Made by a program: the position numbers and the translations under genes. The notes beneath the pieces are model-generated. The model saw only the letters and a list, made by a program, of their open reading frames with translations. It had not been told where the DNA came from and made no database searches. A stretch of 14,498 bases of DNA from DATAEU01 sp046724395. GTDB taxonomy: Bacteria > Actinomycetota > UBA4738 > HRBIN12. The DNA lies in NCBI GenBank assembly GCA_046724395.1, contig JBKOWM010000153.1:1-14498 (forward strand), given 5' to 3'. Positions 7,305 to 13,939 of the stretch are shown here, in pieces (within the stretch, counting starts at the first letter, position 1; the number at the start of each line of letters is the position of its first letter).

Positions 7305-8432
7305 GTGCGGCTCTCGTACTCCAGCATCAGCACGTACGAAACGTGCCCCGCCAAGTTCAAGTTCCAGTACGAGGATCGTCTACCCTCCGCCCCCTCGGCG
7401 GCGCTGTCGTTCGGGGACTCGCTTCATCGTGCGCTCCATCTGTTCCACGCTCGCCCGGTCCCGGTAGCGCCGTCGCTCGAGGAGCTCCGCGAGATGCTCG
7501 ATGGCGTCTGGGTACGCGAGGGGTTTCGGGACGAGTCCGAGGAGCGGACGTACCGAGACCACGGGCGGCAGGTGCTCGAGCAATACCATCGGGAGAACGC
7601 GCGCGACTACCGGATTCCCGCGGCGCTGGAGCACCGGTTCACCATCGACGTGGAGGGTGTCGCGCTGTCCGGAGTCATCGATCGGATGGACCGGATCCCC
7701 GGCGGCGGCTACGAGATCATCGACTACAAGACGAACCGACGACTGCCCCCCCAACAGCGCATCGATCAGGACCTCCAACTCTCGATCTATCACCTGGCCG
7801 CCAAAGACGTGTGGGGCATCGAGCCCGAACGGCTGACGCTTTACTACCTGCTTCCCGGGCAGCGCATGACGACGGTTCGCACGCTGCGCGACACCGAGAA
7901 CCTCCGCCGTCGAATCGGGACGGCCGCCGAACGAATCACCGCCGGGCGCTTCGAGCCGCGACAGAACCCGCTCTGCGACTGGTGCGAGTACCAGCATCTG
8001 TGCCCGATCTTCCGGCACCGATACGAGAAGGAGCTTGGCGACCCGGCCCCGCGAATGACGCAGATCGTCGACGAGTGGATCGCGCTCAAGCGGCAGGGCC
8101 GCGACGTATACCGGCGGCTCGACGAGCTGGCGGTGCTCATCAACGCGTTCGCGGAGGAGCACGGGTATCGGCGGCTGTTCGGGTCCGACGGTGCCGCCGT
8201 CGATCGGCGACCGCAGCACGTCACGGAGCCGCACGCGCCGACGATCCGGGAGATTCTCGAACCCCTCGGCTTGTGGGAGCGCGTCCTGTCGCTCGACCCC
8301 CACAAGCTCAACGAACTCATCGAGTCCCGCACACTGTCGCCGGCCGTCGAGGACGCGATCCTCTCCTCGCGTGAGGAGATCCGAACGCAGTACGCGCTCT
8401 ACCTCCGGGAGAATGCGCAGGCGCGCCGCTGA
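7305..8432 (+). CDS. PD-(D/E)XK nuclease, RecB/Cas4-like with Fe-S cysteines
   Basis: This 375-residue protein is a RecB-family nuclease. Seen: an N-terminal LSYSSISTYETCPAKF segment with C14; FGDSLHRALH with H41; GVIDRMDR with D126; EIIDYKT with D140 and K142; QLSIY with Q158; and a C-x2-C-x5-C cluster (C224, C227, C233). These are the metal-binding active site and the four-cysteine iron-sulfur clamp known from AddB and Cas4. The last 130 residues are charged and helical-looking, with no motif I recognise. Family members cut or resect DNA during repair. There is no helicase domain and no cas gene nearby, so it is probably a stand-alone actinobacterial repair nuclease. The GTG start fits a leaderless mRNA. 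It diverges from dnaE and meets the pseudouridine synthase gene 6 bp away. Confidence 0.85.
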   Translation: MRLSYSSISTYETCPAKFKFQYEDRLPSAPSAALSFGDSLHRALHLFHARPVPVAPSLEELREMLDGVWVREGFRDESEERTYRDHGRQVLEQYHRENARDYRIPAALEHRFTIDVEGVALSGVIDRMDRIPGGGYEIIDYKTNRRLPPQQRIDQDLQLSIYHLAAKDVWGIEPERLTLYYLLPGQRMTTVRTLRDTENLRRRIGTAAERITAGRFEPRQNPLCDWCEYQHLCPIFRHRYEKELGDPAPRMTQIVDEWIALKRQGRDVYRRLDELAVLINAFAEEHGYRRLFGSDGAAVDRRPQHVTEPHAPTIREILEPLGLWERVLSLDPHKLNELIESRTLSPAVEDAILSSREEIRTQYALYLRENAQARR

Positions 8433-8438
8433 GGCGGA

Positions 8439-9374
8439 TCACACCTCGTTCTCCCGCCGCTCACGCCCGGCCGCCGGTTCCGCGGAGGCCGCGTCCAGCG
8501 CCGCCCGCAGGTCTGCGGGAAGCGCAGACTCACGCTCTATGCGTTCGCCCGTCACCGGGTGGTCGAAGCCGATCTTCCATGAATGCAGGAAGGGTCGCCG
8601 CAACCCGAGCGCGACGGCGTCCGCTCCCCCGCCGCCGTATCGGCGGTCACCCAGGATCGGATGACCGATCGCGGCGAGGTGCACGCGGATCTGGTGCGTT
8701 CGGCCAGTGCGCGGCGACGCCTCGACGAGCGTCGCGCTCGCGAGTCGGCGCCGGACCTCGATCGAGGTCTCGGCGGGCCGCCCCGCGGACACGTCGACGC
8801 GGACGCGCGCGCCGGCGCGCGCGAGCGCGGCCTCGATCGCGAAGCTCTCGTTGTCCGGCGCCCCGCGTACGAGTGCGAGGTAACGGCGCTCGACATCGTG
8901 GCGCCGGAGCATGGCGGTGAGGGCTTCGTGGGAGAGGTCGTCGGACGCGATCAGCAGCAGACCCGACGTGCCCGCGTCGAGCCGGTGGACGATCCCCGGG
9001 CGCAGCGGGGCGCCGACGGATGAGAGAGGCACCCCCATCCCCAGCAGCCGGTTCACCAGCGTGCCGCTCCGGTGGTTCTCGCTTGGATGCGTCGGCAGGC
9101 CCGCGGGCTTGTCGATGACGAGCAGGTGCGCATCCCTGTACACGACGGGTACAGGCGGCCCCTCGGGCGGTAGCTCGCCGGCGCCGAACAGATCGACCTC
9201 GACGCGCTCGCCACCACTGGTGCGGTGTGACTTCGGCCGCCGGCGACCATCGACCCGTACCCGGCCGGCGGCGATGAGCCGCTGCGCCTCTGCCCGCGGC
9301 ACGGACAGGCGCGCGGCCAGGATCGCGTCGAGCCTTCCGGCCGGCGCCTCGAACGCCTGGGACAACTCCGGCAT
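8439..9374 (-). CDS. RluA/RluD-family pseudouridine synthase
   Basis: This 311-residue enzyme isomerises uridine to pseudouridine in RNA, probably 23S rRNA if it follows RluD. An N-terminal S4 RNA-binding domain (about 12-62, GRLDAILAARL...RVRVDG) precedes the catalytic domain. That domain has VIDKPAGLPTHP, the active-site loop HRLDAGTSG with catalytic D133, and the C-terminal RTGRTHQIRVHL and GDRRYGG motifs. The length and S4 domain fit RluD better than the shorter RluA, but the target site cannot be told from sequence alone. The ATG at 9374 directly abuts the lspA stop with no spacer, so the two genes are translated together. The gene ends 6 bp from the convergent nuclease gene, leaving no room for a separate terminator. 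Confidence 0.94.
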   Translation of the reverse strand: MPELSQAFEAPAGRLDAILAARLSVPRAEAQRLIAAGRVRVDGRRRPKSHRTSGGERVEVDLFGAGELPPEGPPVPVVYRDAHLLVIDKPAGLPTHPSENHRSGTLVNRLLGMGVPLSSVGAPLRPGIVHRLDAGTSGLLLIASDDLSHEALTAMLRRHDVERRYLALVRGAPDNESFAIEAALARAGARVRVDVSAGRPAETSIEVRRRLASATLVEASPRTGRTHQIRVHLAAIGHPILGDRRYGGGGADAVALGLRRPFLHSWKIGFDHPVTGERIERESALPADLRAALDAASAEPAAGRERRENEV

Positions 9375-9848
9375 CTAAGACTCCTCGTGGCGAACGGCGA
9401 ACACGGCGAGCAGCGTCGCGCCGATCACGATTGCCGTGTCGGCCACGTTGAAGACCGGCCAGACATGGACATCGATGAAATCCACGACCCTGCCTTGGAG
9501 CGGGGCTTGGCCCCGACTCAGCCGGTCCGTTAGGTTCCCGAGGGCGCCGCCCAGGATCAATCCGAGCGCGATCGCGGTCACCGCCCCCCGGATCCGGAAC
9601 GCCGCGATGACGATGGCGAGCGACACCGCGATCGTCGCCAGCGCGAACAGCCACCACGCGCTCTGGCCGAGGCCGAAGGCGCCGCCCGAGTTGCTCGTGT
9701 ACGACAGGTCGAGGACTCCCGGGATCACGACGATCGGCCCCCGCCCAGCGAGCGCGGACTCTGCCCAGATCTTGGTGACGCGATCCAGGGAGTAGGCCGC
9801 GGCCGCCGTGAGGAACAGCCAGACCCAGGGCGGCCTGCGCCGCGTCAC
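9375..9848 (-). CDS. lspA: Lipoprotein signal peptidase (signal peptidase II)
   Basis: This 157-residue integral membrane aspartic protease removes the signal peptide of diacylglyceryl-modified prolipoproteins. Four hydrophobic segments can be seen (about 8-27, 63-84, 89-106 and 133-152). Conserved motifs are SNSGGAFG (52-59), GNLTDR with catalytic D108, and FNVADTAI with catalytic D137. The length is normal. The start is GTG at 9848, 10 bp after the dksA-like stop, with a weak GGGA ribosome site. The pseudouridine synthase gene follows immediately; lspA-rluD pairs are widespread in bacteria, which supports both calls. Identification is secure. Confidence 0.97.
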   Translation of the reverse strand: MTRRRPPWVWLFLTAAAAYSLDRVTKIWAESALAGRGPIVVIPGVLDLSYTSNSGGAFGLGQSAWWLFALATIAVSLAIVIAAFRIRGAVTAIALGLILGGALGNLTDRLSRGQAPLQGRVVDFIDVHVWPVFNVADTAIVIGATLLAVFAVRHEES

Positions 9849-9858
9849 GCGTTCCCGA

Positions 9859-10245
9859 TCAGCGGCGTGCCTGGGCCCGCGCGTCCTTGATGCAAAGGTC
9901 GACGTACGGAAGCGCCTTGAGCCGGGCCTTCTCGATGGGCTTGCCGCAGCGCGAGCACAGGGTGTAGGTCCCCTCGACCATCCGTGACAGCGCGCGATCG
10001 ATCTTGGCGAGAAGGTCGCGGACGTTGTTCTCGATCGAAAGGTCGCGTTCGCGCTCGTACGTGAACGTCCCGGCGTCGGCGTTCTCGTCGTCGAACGACA
10101 CCTCGCCGGAGATGTCCGACTGCGTCGCCGCGAACGTTGCCTCTTGAATGGCCGTCAACTGCTCGCGAAGATGCCCCAGCTCGTCCTCCAGGCGCCCGCG
10201 AAGGTCGTCGAGCTCCTTCTTGCTGTACGGGCTCTTCACGGCCAT
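9859..10245 (-). CDS. TraR/DksA-family zinc-finger transcription factor
   Basis: This 128-residue protein belongs to the DksA/TraR family, whose members enter the RNA polymerase secondary channel and tune transcription during slow growth. Residues 8-40 look like the first coiled-coil helix. ENADAGT (54-60) occupies the acidic tip region and ERERDLSIENN begins the second helix. The C-terminal finger is CSRCGKPI...LPYVDLCIKD: C97, C100 and C118 are kept, but the usual fourth cysteine position is D121. I chose the ATG at 10245 because MAVKSPYSKKEL starts the family fold; the frame stays open far upstream through non-coding sequence. It is the first gene of the dksA-lspA-rluA-family operon, as in other actinobacteria. 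Whether it binds ppGpp cannot be seen. Confidence 0.92.
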   Translation of the reverse strand: MAVKSPYSKKELDDLRGRLEDELGHLREQLTAIQEATFAATQSDISGEVSFDDENADAGTFTYERERDLSIENNVRDLLAKIDRALSRMVEGTYTLCSRCGKPIEKARLKALPYVDLCIKDARAQARR

Positions 10246-10255
10246 GGCCGGGGGG

Positions 10256-10284
10256 ACGGTAGCACGCGCCGGTACACCCGGCAA
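10256..10284 (-). promoter_or_regulatory. Candidate promoter of the dksA-lspA-rluA-family operon
   Basis: On the minus strand TTGCCG (10284-10279) and TACCGT (10261-10256) are 17 bases apart. The -35 matches four of six consensus bases and the -10 three of six. A start near 10249 would leave only about four bases before the ATG at 10245, and no Shine-Dalgarno sequence is present. A longer leader from a promoter further upstream is also possible. Confidence 0.35.
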
Positions 10285-10404
10285 TCGGGCTTGCGCGTTG
10301 CCCGGACGTGCATCGCAATATCGCTCGACCGGGACGGCGACCCCAAAAGTGTCCGTGCGCAGAGGGGCGCGGGCGCGAAGGCCGATGCGCGAGGAGGCGA
10401 CACG

Positions 10405-10434
10405 GTGACCCGTGTCCGTGGCGCCGTGTAACAT
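10405..10434 (+). promoter_or_regulatory. Candidate ileS promoter
   Basis: GTGACC (10405-10410) and TAACAT (10429-10434) are 18 bases apart and each matches four of six sigma-70 consensus bases. The predicted start, about 10441, falls right at the 5' edge of the T-box leader, which supports the assignment. Confidence 0.5.
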
Positions 10435-10440
10435 GACCTC

Positions 10441-10750
10441 AGCGGCGACGACGGGAACAAGTACGAGGGAAGCCGAGCCGCAGCGAGCCGGGGACGGTGC
10501 GAGCCCGGCGGTTCCGGCCCCTCCGAACATCCTCCCCGAGCTTTCGTCCGAACCGGGCGCCGGCCGGCGCCCGCAGTAGGCGCGGACGGGTCCGCCCGTA
10601 ACAGCGGCAGGCCGTGCGACGGCTCGCGCGCCGAGGCGCGTCGGGTCGGCTAGCGGCCGCTGAGCGGTCGCACCGAGAAGGCGCGGCAAGCGGGGTGGTA
10701 CCGCGGGGCACACGCCTCGTCCCCGAGTGGGGCGGGGCGTTTTCGTTTGT
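10441..10750 (+). ncRNA. T-box riboswitch (tRNA-Ile) upstream of ileS
   Basis: The leader contains the T-box core GGGGTGGTACCGCG (10692-10705), one base from the classical consensus. Its TGGT bulge would pair with the NCCA end of uncharged tRNA-Ile (A73). Upstream are the GAACAAGTA element (10454-10462), a distal Stem I hairpin GCCGGG/CCCGGC (10487-10509), and the specifier region GAACATC with codon ATC at 10529-10531. ATC is the only isoleucine codon between about 10440 and 10690. A perfect 20-base palindrome (10554-10573) can form Stem II, and AGTAGG...GGACGGG...CCCGTAA (10575-10602) matches the Stem IIA/B block. Some 88 bases precede the specifier, so Stem I is full length. Low charged tRNA-Ile should favour antitermination and ileS expression. 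Confidence 0.93.
10712..10750 (+). terminator. Intrinsic terminator of the ileS T-box
   Basis: An 11-bp stem with one bulged T and a GAGT loop (arms 10713-10724 and 10729-10739) is followed by a T-rich tract (TTTTCGTTTGTT from 10740). It lies just after the T-box core and before the ribosome site at 10764. This points to control by premature transcription termination rather than by hiding the ribosome site. Confidence 0.75.
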
Positions 10751-10763
10751 TCGGTCGCGGAAC

Positions 10764-10771
10764 GGAGGTGG
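10764..10771 (+). promoter_or_regulatory. Strong ribosome binding site of ileS
   Basis: GGAGGTGG ends 4 bases before the ATG at 10776, with the GGAGG core 7 bases from it. It decides the start against in-frame ATG codons further upstream, such as 10614, which lie inside the T-box RNA. It is the clearest Shine-Dalgarno sequence in the window. Confidence 0.8.
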
Positions 10772-10775
10772 AGGG

Positions 10776-13700
10776 ATGCGGCGTTTCGAGCCGGTCGACC
10801 CGAAGGTGAGCTTCCCCGAGCTCGAGCTGCGCATCCTCGACTTCTGGCGCGAGGCCGACGTGTTCCATCGGAGCCTCGAGCAGCGTGTTGGCGCGCCGGA
10901 GTGGGTCTTCTACGAGGGGCCGCCGACGGCCAACGGTAAGCCCGGGCTGCACCATACCGAGTCGCGCACGTTCAAGGACGTGTATCCGCGGTTCAAGACG
11001 ATGACCGGGTTCCGCGTTCCGCGGAAGGCGGGCTGGGACTGTCACGGCCTGCCGGTCGAGATCGAGGTCGAGAAGGAGATCGGGAGCAAGAGCAAACGCG
11101 ACATCGAGACGTTCGGCGTCGCGAGGTTCGTCGAGCTGTGCCGTGCATCCGTCACGCGCTACGTCAACGACTGGGAGCGGTTGACCGAACGGATCGGGTT
11201 CTGGATCGACACCGACGACGCGTACTGGACGATGGACATCGAGTACATCGAGAGTGTCTGGTGGTCGCTCAGGGAGCTCCATCGCAGAGGCCTCCTGTTC
11301 GAGGCGGATCGAATCAGCGCCTATTGCCCGCGCTGCGGAACGCCGCTGTCGGACGCCGAGGTGGCGCTGGGCTACGAGGAGGTGACGGATCCGAGCGTCT
11401 TCGTCCGCTTCCGCTTGGTCGAGGTCCCCCGCCGCCCCGAGCTGGTTCGCGCGTCGCTCCTCGGATGGACGACCACGCCGTGGACGCTGATCTCCAATAC
11501 GGGCGTCGCGCTGGCCGACGACGCCGACTACGCCGTCGTCGAGCGCGACGGCGAGCGCGTGCTCCTCGCCAATGCGCTCCGCGAGCGGGTCGTGCCCGAC
11601 TGGAGCGACACGGGCGAGCGGGTCCGCGGGACGTCGCTCGTCGGATCGCGGTACGAGCCGCTGTTCGAAAACGTCGAGGGGGCGCACCGCGTCGTGACCG
11701 CGCCGTTCGTCTCCCTCGAGGACGGAACGGGCGTCGTCCACCTCGCCCCGGCGTTCGGCGCCGAGGACATGGAGGTGGGCCGCCGGGAGGGGTGGCCGGT
11801 CTTCAAGCCCCTCGACGACGAGGGCCGGTTCACCGACGTCGCGCCGGCCTTCGTCCGCGGCCGGTTCTTCAAGGACGCCGACGCCGACATCATCCGCGAC
11901 CTCCGGGACCGGGGATTACTACTGAGCTCCGGCACGATCGAGCACACCTATCCGTTGTGTTGGCGGTGCTCGACCCCGCTGATCTACATGGCCCGAAGTT
12001 CGTGGTACGTCCGCACGACGGCGGTGAAGGAACGCCTCCTCGCCGTGAACGAGGAGGTCAACTGGTATCCCGACCACATCAAGCACGGGCGCTACGGGGA
12101 TTGGCTCAGCAACAACATCGACTGGGCGTTGTCGCGCGAGCGGTACTGGGGAACGCCGCTGCCCATCTGGCGGTGCGAGCGCGGCCACGACACGGCGATC
12201 GGCTCGCTCGCCGATCTGTCCCAGCGCGCCGGACGCGACCTGACCGCGATCGATCCACACCGGCCGTCGATCGACGCAGTGACGTTCGCGTGCCCCGATT
12301 GCGGCGAAACGTCGAGGCGCGTCCTAGCCGTCATCGACACCTGGTACGACTCCGGGGCGATGCCCTTTGCGCAATGGACGTACCACCCGGACCTCGGCCG
12401 GGGTTCAAGGGAGTTTCGAGAGCGGTTCCCCGCCGACTTCATCAGCGAGGCGATCGACCAGACGCGCGGATGGTTCTACACGCTGATGGCCGAGGGCGTG
12501 CTGCATTTCGACGGCCTGTGCTACCGCAACGTGGTATGCCTCGGTCATCTCGTCGACGAGGACGGCCGCAAGATGTCCAAGTCGGTTGGCAACGTCATCG
12601 ATCCCTGGGATGTGTTGAACCGGCAGGGGGCGGACGCTCTCCGGTGGTATCTGTTGACGAGCGGATCGCCGTGGGCATCGCGGCGCGTCGGGATGAACAT
12701 CCTCGACCAGACGGTCCGCCAGTTCCTGCTGACGCTATGGAACGTGTACGCGTTCTTTGTTACGTACGCGAACGCTAGCGGGTACGAGCCTTTCGCCGAG
12801 GTCGCGCGACCAGTCGAGCGCCCGCTGCTGGATCGGTGGATCCTCTCGCAGCTCGCGGACACGGTAGCCCGGGCGCGCGAGGGACTCGAGCGCTACGACG
12901 CGACCGGCGCCGGACGACGCATCGGGCGGTTCGTGGACGACCTTTCGAACTGGTACGTCAGGCGCGCACGGCGTCGATTCTGGGATCCAGGAGGCAACGG
13001 CATCGCGACGGACGCCGCGTTCGCGACGCTCCACGAGTGCCTCGTCACTCTGTCGCTGACGCTGGCTCCGTTCACGCCCTTCGTGGCGGAGGTGCTGTGG
13101 CGAAACCTCGCCGCCGGGCGCGCCGGACGCCCGGACTCGGTGCATCTGTCCGATTATCCGCACCCTGCCCTCGAAACCGTCGACCCGTTGCTGGACGAAG
13201 CGATGGACGGAGTTCGCGCGATCGTCGAGCTCGGACGGCGCATCCGCACCGATGCCAAGGTCCGCGTGCGCCAGCCGCTTCGGGAGGCGATCGTGCACTA
13301 CCCCGGGGACCACGATGCCATCCGGCCGCTCGCTAGCGAGATCGCGGAGGAGCTGAACGTCAAGCGGATCGCCTTCGCCGAGACCGCCGGTCGCTTCGGG
13401 CGTTGGCGGGCCAAGCCCAACTTCCGGGCGCTCGGGCCGCGACTCGGCCAGCGCGTCCAGGCCGTGGCCGCGGCGCTCGCCGACGACGATGGGCGGCTCG
13501 CCGCCGAGCTCGCCGCAGGCAGGTCGACCGTGCTGGCGACGGTCGGCGACGAGGTCGTGCTCGAGCCGACCGATGTCGATCTCGTTCAGGAGACGGAGCA
13601 GGGATGGGGCGTCGCGTCCGAGGGCGGCATGACCGTCGCGCTCGACCTCGAGCCGACTGCGGAACTGCGCCGCGAGGGGCTGGCACGCGAGATCGTCCGG

Positions 13701-13928
13701 GCAGTGCAGGACGCGCGCAAGGCCGCCGGATTGGACGTGTCGGATCGGATCGTGCTCGGGATCGAGGCGACGGGCGGGCTGTCGGAGGCGGTCGACGCTC
13801 ACGCGGCCACCGTCGCGAGCGAGACCCTGGCGACAGAGCTCGTCCGCGGACGCGTGGCGGACGCCTCGTTTCAACAGACGGCGACCGTGGACGGCATCGA
13901 CGTGGTCGTGAGCCTCAGGAGGACGTGA
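10776..13928 (+). CDS. ileS: Isoleucyl-tRNA synthetase, type 2 (Thermus/eukaryote-like)
   Basis: This 1050-residue class I synthetase charges tRNA-Ile. The class I signature is EGPPTANGKPGLHH (47-60), where GLHH stands in for HIGH; KMSKS is at 599-603. The CP1 editing domain shows WTTTPW (231-236) and GTGVVHLAP...AED with D331. Zinc ligands are C184/C187 with C395/C398, and a second site C467...H471 with C506/C509, where His seems to replace a Cys found in Thermus. The anticodon-binding part includes LSNWYVRRARRRFW, and the C-terminus ends in a region like the Thermus enzyme. Overall it follows the Thermus/eukaryote-like type closely, a class often less sensitive to mupirocin. Start ATG is set by a strong ribosome site. 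It is monocistronic, under the T-box, and opposite in strand to its flanking genes. Confidence 0.97.
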   Translation: MRRFEPVDPKVSFPELELRILDFWREADVFHRSLEQRVGAPEWVFYEGPPTANGKPGLHHTESRTFKDVYPRFKTMTGFRVPRKAGWDCHGLPVEIEVEKEIGSKSKRDIETFGVARFVELCRASVTRYVNDWERLTERIGFWIDTDDAYWTMDIEYIESVWWSLRELHRRGLLFEADRISAYCPRCGTPLSDAEVALGYEEVTDPSVFVRFRLVEVPRRPELVRASLLGWTTTPWTLISNTGVALADDADYAVVERDGERVLLANALRERVVPDWSDTGERVRGTSLVGSRYEPLFENVEGAHRVVTAPFVSLEDGTGVVHLAPAFGAEDMEVGRREGWPVFKPLDDEGRFTDVAPAFVRGRFFKDADADIIRDLRDRGLLLSSGTIEHTYPLCWRCSTPLIYMARSSWYVRTTAVKERLLAVNEEVNWYPDHIKHGRYGDWLSNNIDWALSRERYWGTPLPIWRCERGHDTAIGSLADLSQRAGRDLTAIDPHRPSIDAVTFACPDCGETSRRVLAVIDTWYDSGAMPFAQWTYHPDLGRGSREFRERFPADFISEAIDQTRGWFYTLMAEGVLHFDGLCYRNVVCLGHLVDEDGRKMSKSVGNVIDPWDVLNRQGADALRWYLLTSGSPWASRRVGMNILDQTVRQFLLTLWNVYAFFVTYANASGYEPFAEVARPVERPLLDRWILSQLADTVARAREGLERYDATGAGRRIGRFVDDLSNWYVRRARRRFWDPGGNGIATDAAFATLHECLVTLSLTLAPFTPFVAEVLWRNLAAGRAGRPDSVHLSDYPHPALETVDPLLDEAMDGVRAIVELGRRIRTDAKVRVRQPLREAIVHYPGDHDAIRPLASEIAEELNVKRIAFAETAGRFGRWRAKPNFRALGPRLGQRVQAVAAALADDDGRLAAELAAGRSTVLATVGDEVVLEPTDVDLVQETEQGWGVASEGGMTVALDLEPTAELRREGLAREIVRAVQDARKAAGLDVSDRIVLGIEATGGLSEAVDAHAATVASETLATELVRGRVADASFQQTATVDGIDVVVSLRRT

Positions 13929-13939
13929 GCCGCGGAGGA

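Larger units (their letters stand above)
10246..10440. other. Divergent promoter region between dksA-like and ileS
   Basis: No gene is supported here. The region holds a candidate leftward promoter for the dksA operon next to 10256-10284 and a rightward promoter for ileS next to 10405-10434. The roughly 120 bases between them show no feature I can name. Open frames crossing this stretch have coding-unlike Arg/Ala-rich translations and are not genes. Confidence 0.6.

Noticed and set aside
4381..7467. Open frame of 1028 codons on the plus strand, antisense to dnaE
   Set aside because: The complementary strand encodes a full DnaE with all motifs. This frame is a codon-bias mirror rich in Leu, Val, Arg and Glu, and it also runs across the intergenic region into the nuclease gene.
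7305..8432. Cas4 of a CRISPR system
   Set aside because: The Fe-S nuclease motifs are shared by AddB, Cas4 and free-standing RecB-like proteins. No other cas gene or repeat array is in the window.
10554..10573. Perfect 20-base palindrome taken as an operator or attachment site
   Set aside because: It falls exactly where Stem II of the T-box belongs and is better explained as an RNA hairpin.
10246..10713. Upstream extension of the dksA-like frame (up to 284 residues)
   Set aside because: The extension crosses the promoter region and the antisense of the T-box, and its translation has no similarity to the DksA fold.
10614..10775. In-frame upstream start that would add 54 residues to IleS
   Set aside because: The added sequence lies in the T-box core and terminator. 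The strong GGAGG site and the family N-terminus place the start at 10776.
12735..13874. Open frame of 379 codons on the minus strand inside ileS
   Set aside because: Antisense to well-conserved IleS sequence, with no recognisable motif and no promoter or ribosome site.
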